Source: Desulfosarcina sp.
GTDB lineage: Bacteria; Desulfobacterota; Desulfobacteria; Desulfobacterales; Desulfosarcinaceae
NCBI GenBank assembly: GCA_030642405.1
Contig: DAOWNV010000200.1
Span: 1-5,253, forward strand
Direction of reading: 5' to 3'
Length of the DNA: 5,253 nucleotides
Shown here in pieces: positions 1-5,253 of the stretch. Within the stretch, counting starts at the first letter, position 1; each line of letters opens with the position of its first letter. Made by a program: the position numbers and the translations under genes. Below the pieces are notes generated by a model that had not been told where the DNA came from, ran no database searches, and saw nothing but the letters and a program-made list of their open reading frames with translations.

Positions 1-1
1 A

Positions 2-1546
2 TTGAAAAACGGGGAGGGGCTCTTTTATGGAACGGATAGTGTTTCCGGCGTTATCAATATTATCACCAAAAAAGTTACTCAGAATCGTCATGGCCGTGTT
101 GGTGTGGGTTATGGCAGTTATGAGGCGGCGGAAGCGCACGGCCTGATTTCTGAGACCATCAATGACAACGGTTTTCTTTTCTATGGATCCTTCGATGGAT
201 GGGATGGGTTCCAGCCTTTTTATGATGAAGATTACGCCCGGATAGATGGCGCCAAGAAAAAGGATCGAGGATACGACAGAAATAACTTAATGGCCAAATA
301 TCAAAGGCAGTTAAACCTGGGCAAAGGAGCACGGGTTCAAGCATCGGTTCTGCGAAATGCCGCTAAACTGGATTATGTCCGTCTTGATGAAGACGAGGCA
401 TTAAACGATCGCACGGAATATGTTGGATCTATCAAATGGGATCATGATGTAACTGATAATTTCTCCTATTATTTTAAAGGATACTACCATGAATGGTGGA
501 CCGATTACACCCGGCAGGAACTGGACGGCACCTTTATCTTTAATGAAGCCGAATGGGGCTATGAAGACATGGGGGTCAACATAATGGGAAGTTGGTTCTT
601 CTATGATCAAAATGAACTGCTTTTTGGCTACGACTTCCAGAATTACCATGGACATGACGAGGTTATGGAGTTCTACAGTGATTACGAATCTGTAAACGCC
701 GTGTTTTTTGCCGTCCGCCCTTCTTTTTCTATTTTTCCGGCTTTAAAAACGTCTCTTGGAGGGAGATATAACAAAACAGGTGTTAGTGATAAGTTCGTCT
801 GGAACGTCAGCGCTCGTACTCCTGTTTGGAGTACTATTTACGCAAGAGCCGCTGTCAGTACCAACTTCCGATTGGCCAACGCCTGGGAGCTTCATGCAAC
901 AGATGAGTCTGAGTCGGTAGGAAATCCGGATTTAAAGCCTGAAGAAAGCTTCAATTACGAGTTGGGCCTGGGAGCCTCATTTAATATAATTGACGTTGAA
1001 GTTGGTTACTATAACACAAATATCACAGACATGATTGGTAGGGACGATAACAATATTTTTATAAATACAGACAAAGAGGTCTCTCTGGAAACTATTGAGT
1101 TCCAGTTGTCTACCAAGCCCTTTCACGGGGTGGGCTTGGTGGCCAGTGCTTCGTTTACGGATGCCAAGGAAGATGGGAGCGATACCCAGCTGGCAAAAAT
1201 TCCTGAATCTCTCTACAAGGGTATTCTCAATTATGAACATCCTTCAAATGTCTTCGGTGGCACCATAGCGACCAGATATGTCGGAGAAATTGTCAGCGGG
1301 AATTATTTTGGACAACCCTATGATACAACCTATGGTAAGCACTGGCTTACGGATTTATCCCTTTTTTATCGTCTTGGCTCTGATCTGCCCCATATGTTCA
1401 CTCTTCGCGTTGATAACCTGTTTGATAAAGACTATGTCACTTACGGTCACCAGAAGGCCACAGATTCCTCGACCGGCGAAAGGTTTCTTTACGGCTTCAG
1501 AGGGGCTCCGCGTGCGATTATGCTCAACTACCAGTACACCTTTTAG
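2..1546 (+). CDS. TonB-dependent outer-membrane receptor, 3' part (5' end outside window)
   Basis: This is an energy-coupled outer-membrane receptor for a scarce metal complex or similar ligand, driven by TonB-ExbBD. The frame is already open at the window edge, so the TTG at base 2 is not a start; the signal peptide, TonB box and most of the plug lie upstream. Visible residues 7-24 (LFYGTDSVSGVINIITKK) are the typical end of a TonB plug domain. About 490 residues of beta-barrel follow, with alternating aromatic/polar strands and acidic, aromatic loops (for example around residues 160-190). The C-terminus is classic: NLFDKDY near residue 470, then GAPRAIMLNYQYTF with a terminal Phe for BAM recognition. 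Family membership is secure, but the substrate is not readable. An intrinsic terminator follows directly. Sampled lines of this gene are clearly more AT-rich than those of the next gene. Iron-siderophore, nickel/cobalt or corrinoid ligands are all possible; neighbours favour a metal. Confidence 0.93.
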   Translation: MKNGEGLFYGTDSVSGVINIITKKVTQNRHGRVGVGYGSYEAAEAHGLISETINDNGFLFYGSFDGWDGFQPFYDEDYARIDGAKKKDRGYDRNNLMAKYQRQLNLGKGARVQASVLRNAAKLDYVRLDEDEALNDRTEYVGSIKWDHDVTDNFSYYFKGYYHEWWTDYTRQELDGTFIFNEAEWGYEDMGVNIMGSWFFYDQNELLFGYDFQNYHGHDEVMEFYSDYESVNAVFFAVRPSFSIFPALKTSLGGRYNKTGVSDKFVWNVSARTPVWSTIYARAAVSTNFRLANAWELHATDESESVGNPDLKPEESFNYELGLGASFNIIDVEVGYYNTNITDMIGRDDNNIFINTDKEVSLETIEFQLSTKPFHGVGLVASASFTDAKEDGSDTQLAKIPESLYKGILNYEHPSNVFGGTIATRYVGEIVSGNYFGQPYDTTYGKHWLTDLSLFYRLGSDLPHMFTLRVDNLFDKDYVTYGHQKATDSSTGERFLYGFRGAPRAIMLNYQYTF

Positions 1547-1573
1547 ATCGACCTAAATCCAACCGTAATAATC

Positions 1574-1611
1574 GGCGGGCAGCCCGATTGTCCTGCCCGC
1601 CATCTTTTTTT
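1574..1611 (+). terminator. Rho-independent terminator after the TonB receptor
   Basis: A perfect 9-bp GC-rich stem, GGCGGGCAG (1574-1582) with CTGCCCGCC (1593-1601), encloses a 10-nt loop. Three bases (ATC) and then seven T residues (1605-1611) follow. It lies 27 nt past the receptor stop codon and ends 22 nt before the ATG of the PepSY gene. It should end or attenuate receptor transcription before that gene. Confidence 0.88.
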
Positions 1612-1618
1612 GCTGACG

Positions 1619-1626
1619 AAAGGAAG
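1619..1626 (+). promoter_or_regulatory. Ribosome binding site fixing the PepSY gene start
   Basis: AAAGGAAG lies 7 nt before ATG 1634, and its AGGA core lies 9 nt before it. This favours the ATG over the in-frame TTG at 1610, which overlaps the terminator T-tract and has no Shine-Dalgarno sequence. Confidence 0.7.
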
Positions 1627-1633
1627 ACGGCAG

Positions 1634-3118
1634 ATGATCCGAAAAGTGCATAAGGTGCTTTGTCTCGCCACTGGACCTCTGATAATCGTATGGTTTTTCT
1701 CCGGGATGGTCATGATGTATGTTGACCATCCGAGGGCCCACCGATTCGCCCTGGGCCGGCTGCCCCGAATGGCGCCCCTGGTCGCGGACGACGTCTCCAT
1801 TGATTTTCAGGAAGCATGGGCAAAAACCGGTCTGAACGGTTCTTTGCGGGAGGCCCGGCTCAACATGCTCATCGACAGACCGGCCTATTTTTTCCGTTCG
1901 GAAAACAGCGTCTGGAAAGTAGTGTATGCCGATGATGGTTCGGTGCTGCACAGCGTCACCCCGGAGATGGCTCGAAAATCCGCGTCCGGCTACCTGGGAA
2001 AAGAGATGGGCGGCGCGACCATTTCCCCCCTGGACGAACCGGATCAGTGGACGGTAGGCACTTGCTCCAGCCCTTGGCAATGGCCATTCTACAAGCTCCG
2101 GTGCGAAGATAGGGCCGATACCTGGGCGTACGTTTCAAGGACCAGCGGAGAGGTCTGCCAGGTCACCACAAAAATGGAACGCACCCTTGTATGGCTTGGA
2201 TCGATACCCCACTGGCTTTACTTCACGGTGCTTCGAAAACACCTTGAACCGTGGCGACAGGTCATTCTCTGGCTTTCCGGTGTGGGTACGGTTGCTGTAG
2301 TGTTGGGACTGTGGATCGGCATTTCACATTTTCGCTGGAAAGGATATGGCCGAAACCGATACCAAAGATCCAGCGCATTCATCGGAGTTAAAAAATGGCA
2401 TCATTTCCTGGGGTTGGTTTTCGGTCTGACCACCCTGATGTGGGTGTTTTCGGGAATGTTGTCCATGTCCCCATTCCACTGGCATTCCAAGACCGCCGCT
2501 AGTAAAGAGGAGGCGGTTCTTCTGGCGGGCGGGGGCCTTTCACCCTCCCGGTTCATCCTGCACCCGGCCGATGCCCTGCGGGCCTGCCGGGGCCAATCGG
2601 CTGTCCGCAAGATGGATCTAATTAATTTTGACGGGACCCCCTACTATCTGTGTTGGCAATCCCGGGACCAATCGCTCCTGGTATGGGCGGATGAATCCGG
2701 GCATTCCCCCTCACCCTACCTGCCCACGGATGAGATTGTTGCGGCGTCACGCAGACTCGTACCGGGGTATCGGCCGGTTTCGCATGCCCTGCTCCATGCA
2801 TACGATATGTATTATGTTGATAAAAACGAAAATTTGCGGCTTCCGGTGGTCAAGATCGCCTTCGATGATCCTGCCCATACCTGGTTTTATATCGACGTGC
2901 ACGACGGTACCATCGTGAAGCGATACGACGGTACTGCGCGGCTCAATCGTTGGTTGTACCGGTTTTCGCACTGTTTGGATCTCCCGTTTTTCATCAGGCA
3001 CCGACTACTGCGGGACGTACTGATGCTGTTTTTCCTTGCCGGCGGGACCCTTCTGGCCGCCACCGGTCTTTATTCATGGGCACGATCCCATCGACGAAAA
3101 AGCGCACGGAAAGTATAG
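1634..3118 (+). CDS. PepSY-TM inner-membrane protein, probable metallophore/ferric reductase-like
   Basis: A 494-residue inner-membrane protein of the PepSY-associated TM family. FoxB, a heme-binding ferric-siderophore reductase, belongs to this family; that activity is inferred here, not shown. Four hydrophobic helices lie at about residues 7-29, 208-231, 255-278 and 460-483, with a periplasmic segment between helices 1-2 and 3-4. The protein is an internal duplication. H6 and WFFSGM (20-25) match H256 and WVFSGM (270-275). H193 and H203 before helix 2 match H446 and H456 before helix 4 with identical 10-residue spacing. DTWAYV (162-167) matches HTWFYI (415-420). The paired histidines near membrane faces are candidate heme ligands. 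The first half has Cys144, Cys157 and Cys175, with no counterparts at the aligned positions. The ATG at 1634 is chosen over the in-frame TTG at 1610 because of its ribosome site. The gene is GC-richer than the receptor. Family confidence is high; substrate is unknown. Confidence 0.9.
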   Translation: MIRKVHKVLCLATGPLIIVWFFSGMVMMYVDHPRAHRFALGRLPRMAPLVADDVSIDFQEAWAKTGLNGSLREARLNMLIDRPAYFFRSENSVWKVVYADDGSVLHSVTPEMARKSASGYLGKEMGGATISPLDEPDQWTVGTCSSPWQWPFYKLRCEDRADTWAYVSRTSGEVCQVTTKMERTLVWLGSIPHWLYFTVLRKHLEPWRQVILWLSGVGTVAVVLGLWIGISHFRWKGYGRNRYQRSSAFIGVKKWHHFLGLVFGLTTLMWVFSGMLSMSPFHWHSKTAASKEEAVLLAGGGLSPSRFILHPADALRACRGQSAVRKMDLINFDGTPYYLCWQSRDQSLLVWADESGHSPSPYLPTDEIVAASRRLVPGYRPVSHALLHAYDMYYVDKNENLRLPVVKIAFDDPAHTWFYIDVHDGTIVKRYDGTARLNRWLYRFSHCLDLPFFIRHRLLRDVLMLFFLAGGTLLAATGLYSWARSHRRKSARKV

Positions 3119-3140
3119 CAAAGCAGACATCCTATCATAT

Positions 3141-3204
3141 CCGGCATAACGGGCATGTCGGTAACCAGTCCCCTTGATTAAAACAGGGGAAACCCGTTTC
3201 GGGT
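3141..3204 (+). other. Cluster of inverted repeats between the PepSY and DUF4198 genes
   Basis: Three successive inverted repeats lie here. CCGGCAT (3141-3147) pairs with ATGTCGG (3155-3161), with one G-U pair. TCCCCT (3169-3174) pairs with AGGGGA (3185-3190). ACCCG (3192-3196) pairs with CGGGT (3200-3204) around a TTT loop. None is followed by a T-tract, so a standard intrinsic terminator is not supported. A competing fold exists: AAAC+GGG (3181-3188, A3185 bulged) can pair with CCCGTTT (3193-3199) across a GAAA loop. They may be operators, a weak or Rho-linked terminator, or a leader RNA; I recognise no known riboswitch. Confidence 0.45.
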
Positions 3205-3222
3205 GCATTTGAAAAATATGAT
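3194..3222 (+). promoter_or_regulatory. Possible promoter of the exported-protein genes
   Basis: TATGAT at 3217-3222 is one mismatch from the sigma-70 -10 consensus. The expected -35 position (about 3194-3199, CCGTTT) is poor and lies inside the palindrome ACCCG-TTT-CGGGT. A -10 with a weak -35 overlapped by an inverted repeat would fit a regulated promoter. TTGAAA at 3209-3214 resembles a -35 but has no good -10 at normal spacing. Transcription would begin near 3229, leaving a short leader of about 27 nt. Confidence 0.3.
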
Positions 3223-3229
3223 TTGAAAA
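3207..3229 (+). repeat. Direct repeat ATTTGAAAA, 14-bp period
   Basis: Two identical 9-mers, ATTTGAAAA, lie at 3207-3215 and 3221-3229, about one and a third helical turns apart. The second overlaps an imperfect palindrome, TGATT-N7-AATCA (3219-3235). The position just upstream of a gene start fits a regulator site, but the region is AT-rich and chance is possible. Confidence 0.35.
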
Positions 3230-3242
3230 CAATCAAAATAAT

Positions 3243-3249
3243 GAGGTGA
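3243..3249 (+). promoter_or_regulatory. Ribosome binding site of the first DUF4198 gene
   Basis: GAGGTGA lies 6 nt before ATG 3256, a strong Shine-Dalgarno match that supports this start. Confidence 0.75.
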
Positions 3250-3255
3250 ATCCGT

Positions 3256-3984
3256 ATGAACACACAAAAATATATCAAACAATTAGGGATGATCATTTTT
3301 GCATCATTGCTCATGGTTGCGACGGCCTGGGGGCATAGTGCCTGGCTCGAAAAACGCCAGGATGAAATAGTGGTTGTTTATGGGCATGGCCCATCCGATG
3401 ACAGCTATACACCTGAGAAAGTGACCGGTGTTAAAGCCTATAACGCAGATGGCAAGGCGCTTAAAGCCGATACGAAAGAGGCTAAAGGCGGATATGTTCC
3501 ACTGGCGCTTGCCGAAGAAACGGCCGTTGTAACGCTTGAGTTCGACGATGGGTTCTGGTCTAAAGATGCGAACAGAAAATGGCACAATCTTCCGAAAAGC
3601 AAGGTGAAAGACGCAAAACAGGGCGGTCATTACGTCTGGTACATCCTGGCGATTCTCGACCATTTTAATACCCTTCCGGAAAGTTTGGATCTGCCCCTGG
3701 TGATCATTCCACAGAACGACCCGTTGAAATTGCAATCCGGCGATGAATTCCGTATCCGTGTGATGTATAAAGGCCGGCCGCTTGCCGATGCTGAAATTAT
3801 CGGAGACTGGATCAATCAGGGTGGCCGTGTTTCCGCGATCACGGATGCCGACGGATTTGCAACGCTGACGATTCGCAACCAGGGACTCAATGTTATTGTC
3901 GTGGCTAAGGATGAGAAACTCAAAGATAATCCCGATGCGGATAAACGCGGGCTGACGGGGTCGTTATCCTTTACTTTAAAGTGA
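3256..3984 (+). CDS. Secreted DUF4198 family protein, putative periplasmic metal-handling protein
   Basis: A 242-residue exported protein. Residues 1-26 form a Sec signal peptide: basic start, hydrophobic core IIFASLLMVA, and cleavage after A-W-G. The predicted mature protein begins HSAWLEK, matching the AHxxWL start typical of DUF4198. YGHG follows at residues 42-45 (mature His18). Other histidines are 110, 125 and 136; there is no cysteine. The C-terminal half, from about LQSGDEFRIRV (159), with a TDADGFATL turn near 196, looks like the Ig-like/carboxypeptidase-regulatory fold seen in this family. DUF4198 (Pfam PF10670, once labelled NikM) occurs beside nickel/cobalt ECF transporters, where NikK belongs, and in TonB receptor/PepSY loci. 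A periplasmic metal-binding role is therefore inferred. It is paralogous to the gene at 4404, most clearly at LPLVIIPQNDP (146-156). Its own promoter is likely, given the 137-nt upstream gap; the 77-nt downstream gap shows no terminator, so co-transcription with the next genes is plausible. Confidence 0.85.
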   Translation: MNTQKYIKQLGMIIFASLLMVATAWGHSAWLEKRQDEIVVVYGHGPSDDSYTPEKVTGVKAYNADGKALKADTKEAKGGYVPLALAEETAVVTLEFDDGFWSKDANRKWHNLPKSKVKDAKQGGHYVWYILAILDHFNTLPESLDLPLVIIPQNDPLKLQSGDEFRIRVMYKGRPLADAEIIGDWINQGGRVSAITDADGFATLTIRNQGLNVIVVAKDEKLKDNPDADKRGLTGSLSFTLK

Positions 3985-4061
3985 GAAAATTAAGATAGGG
4001 GGCTCGTTGGCAGGAACGTTTGGTAAGCCGTCCTTGAAGTGCAAAGAAAGAAGTCGTTATC

Positions 4062-4379
4062 ATGAAAATTTTATATTTGACTATTTTGTTTGCCGTAAGT
4101 CTTTTTCCGTCCGGTCAGGTTTTTGCCCATACCCCGCTGTGTTCCTGTTACGACAACGGAGACGGCACCATCACCTGCGAAGGTGGTTTTTCCGACGGCT
4201 CCTCGGCCGCCGGTATGAAAATCAGCGTGCAGGACAAGGACGGCAATCTGCTTATCAGGGGTAAAATGAGCGAGGACAGCGAGTTTACGGTAGATAAACC
4301 AGCCGGATGTTACAAGGTTATTTTTGACGCCGGTCCGGGGCATCGGATCGAAGTTGATGGTAAAGAGATTTTTGAGTAA
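4062..4379 (+). CDS. Small secreted four-cysteine protein, function unknown
   Basis: A 105-residue exported protein. Residues 1-22 form a clear signal peptide ending V-F-A, so the mature 83-residue protein should begin HTPLCSCYDNGDG. Cysteines at 27, 29, 39 and 83 could form two disulfides or bind metal. The rest is beta-rich and turn-rich (TITCEGGFSDGS, MKISVQDKDGNLL, KPAGCYKVIFDAGPGH), suggesting one small Ig-like or carboxypeptidase-regulatory-like domain. It ends AGPGHRIEVDGKEIFE. From memory, similar small proteins starting AHTPL sit near DUF4198 and CbiM/NikM-type genes in deltaproteobacteria, but I cannot verify this. The ribosome site is weak (AAGAAAGAAG, 4044-4053), so translation may rely on the operon context. 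It lies between two DUF4198 genes, 24 nt before the second. The signal peptide and composition make it a real gene; the function is inferred from context only. Confidence 0.78.
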   Translation: MKILYLTILFAVSLFPSGQVFAHTPLCSCYDNGDGTITCEGGFSDGSSAAGMKISVQDKDGNLLIRGKMSEDSEFTVDKPAGCYKVIFDAGPGHRIEVDGKEIFE

Positions 4380-4390
4380 TGACCGCGAAA

Positions 4391-4397
4391 AAGGAGG
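4391..4397 (+). promoter_or_regulatory. Strong ribosome binding site of the second DUF4198 gene
   Basis: AAGGAGG, a consensus Shine-Dalgarno sequence, lies 6 nt before ATG 4404. It fixes the start of a gene that has no stop codon in the window. Confidence 0.85.
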
Positions 4398-4403
4398 AAT
4401 ATA

Positions 4404-5253
4404 ATGAAGCATCAGGCAAGTTGGCGTCTCTGGTTAGGGGGGCTGACCTTTTTCATCCTGTTTGGTCTTGTCCCTGTTGCATCCTGGGGCCATTCTCTTT
4501 TTATCCAGTCCAGCCGTTATTTAGTTCATGAAGGAAAGCGCTCGCCCCTGTTTTTCTGCTACGGCCATCATTTCCCTGTGGATGACGGCGTGCGGGCAAA
4601 AAAGCTAAAATCGGTGCGGGTGTATACGCCCGCCGGCGAAATCCGTGAGGTGGCCATCCGCGATGAAACAAGCCTGCATTCCTACATGGTGGAGTACGAT
4701 ACGCCTGGTACTTATGTGCTCGCTGCGGAAACCAATCCTGGTTACTACACGGTGTATATCGATAAAAAGGGCCGTGAACGCCAGACCATCAAATCCAAAA
4801 GCGCTATTATCGACAAGGCGAAAGAGGTAAAAAAGAGTCTTTACAGCAAACAGTACGCCAAAACCTACGTGGTCTGTCAGACCGCTTCCGAAAACTTCCC
4901 GGCCCGGATCGGTCTGCCGCTGGAATTGGTGCCCGCCGATGACATTTCCGTATTGAAATCGGGACAAGACCTGGAATTGAGGGTTTACTACAATGGAAAG
5001 CCGTATACCGGCCAGGGTACCTGGGATGCTACCTATAGCGGGTTTTCCACCGAATCGGAAGACAACTTTTATCCCAAGACAACGGTTTCCGGCGATACCG
5101 TCAAGTTTCACATCCCGAAGCCGGGACGATGGTTTGTGCGCTATTTTATCAAGATCGATGCTACCGGTAGGGATCTGGAAAAATTCACCCGGATCAAGCA
5201 CACCGCCACGCTGGTGTTTCAAATTCCAAATGAACGTAAAACACCCGAGGTGG
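4404..5253 (+). CDS. Second secreted DUF4198 family protein, 3' end cut by window
   Basis: The frame is open from ATG 4404 to the window edge: 283 codons plus one base, without a stop. A signal peptide spans residues 1-29 (basic start, core LTFFILFGLVPVA, cleavage after S-W-G). The predicted mature N-terminus is HSLFIQSS, again a histidine. YGHH at residues 53-56 matches YGHG of the first DUF4198 protein. LPLELVPADD (171-180), then LKSGQDLELRVYYNGKP (184-200), aligns well with residues 146-175 of that paralog. The C-terminal part has beta features: KPGRWFVRYF (239-248), then TATLVFQIP (267-275). DUF4198 proteins are usually about 240-290 residues, so little is probably missing. Cys52 and Cys158 are present, whereas the first paralog has none. 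A periplasmic metal-handling role is inferred from the family and neighbours. Translation should be strong given the consensus ribosome site. Divergence from the first copy argues for an old duplication and distinct roles. Confidence 0.86.
   Translation, partial: MKHQASWRLWLGGLTFFILFGLVPVASWGHSLFIQSSRYLVHEGKRSPLFFCYGHHFPVDDGVRAKKLKSVRVYTPAGEIREVAIRDETSLHSYMVEYDTPGTYVLAAETNPGYYTVYIDKKGRERQTIKSKSAIIDKAKEVKKSLYSKQYAKTYVVCQTASENFPARIGLPLELVPADDISVLKSGQDLELRVYYNGKPYTGQGTWDATYSGFSTESEDNFYPKTTVSGDTVKFHIPKPGRWFVRYFIKIDATGRDLEKFTRIKHTATLVFQIPNERKTPEV

Noticed and set aside
1610..1633. Upstream TTG start adding eight residues to the PepSY protein
   Set aside because: It overlaps the terminator T-tract and lacks a ribosome site, while ATG 1634 has one.
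1553..2080. 175-codon open frame on the minus strand
   Set aside because: It is antisense to the terminator and the PepSY gene; Arg/Pro/Gly-rich translation is typical of a shadow frame in GC-rich coding DNA.
3119..3255. Cobalamin or NiCo riboswitch upstream of the DUF4198 gene
   Set aside because: The region is too short for a cobalamin riboswitch, no B12-box-like sequence is visible, and I could not find the conserved NiCo core.
3254..3259. GTATGA as a NikR half-site
   Set aside because: No TCATAC partner at the required spacing; the hexamer merely overlaps the start codon.
3304..3735. 143-codon open frame on the minus strand
   Set aside because: Antisense to the first DUF4198 gene; no family resemblance and no ribosome site.
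4007..4024. Sigma-54-like promoter (TTGGCAGGAACGTTTGG)
   Set aside because: The GG-to-GC spacing does not fit GG-N10-GC, and the -12 GC is missing.
4007..4264. 85-codon + strand frame overlapping the small secreted protein
   Set aside because: The overlapping frame at 4062 has a clean signal peptide and ordered beta-type sequence; this one is Arg-rich low-complexity out-of-frame translation.
4605..5222. 205-codon open frame on the minus strand
   Set aside because: It lies wholly inside the second DUF4198 gene, which has a signal peptide, a consensus ribosome site and paralog similarity; the antisense translation shows no recognisable domain.

Overview
The window looks like chromosomal DNA from a Gram-negative bacterium: it encodes an outer-membrane TonB-dependent receptor and several Sec-exported periplasmic proteins. 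Mixed base composition and this combination of gene families suggest a Desulfobacterota/Deltaproteobacteria-like organism, but that is an inference and nothing here fixes the taxon. All five genes lie on the + strand, and no stretch over 300 bases lacks a gene.

Layout. (1) Bases 2-1546: the 3' part of a TonB-dependent receptor, entering in the last strands of the plug domain and covering the whole beta-barrel to the terminal Phe. (2) Bases 1574-1611: a strong intrinsic terminator. (3) Bases 1634-3118: an inner-membrane PepSY-TM protein with four helices and a clear internal duplication; relatives include siderophore-reducing proteins such as FoxB. (4) Bases 3119-3255: a structured intergenic region with hairpins, a direct repeat and a possible promoter. 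(5) Bases 3256-3984: a secreted DUF4198 protein. (6) Bases 4062-4379: a small secreted four-cysteine protein. (7) Bases 4404 to the window end: a second, divergent DUF4198 protein cut by the edge, with no stop codon in view.

The set reads as a metal or metallophore acquisition locus. The receptor would bring a complex across the outer membrane, the PepSY protein could reduce it or release its metal at the inner membrane, and the three exported proteins would handle metal in the periplasm. DUF4198 proteins occur beside nickel/cobalt ECF transporters and also in TonB receptor/PepSY iron loci, so the metal cannot be decided here. The most striking observation is that all three exported proteins are predicted to begin with histidine after signal-peptide cleavage. 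An N-terminal His can bind metal through its amine and imidazole, as in copper 'histidine brace' proteins. No inner-membrane transporter is visible; if the model is right, one should lie just outside the window.
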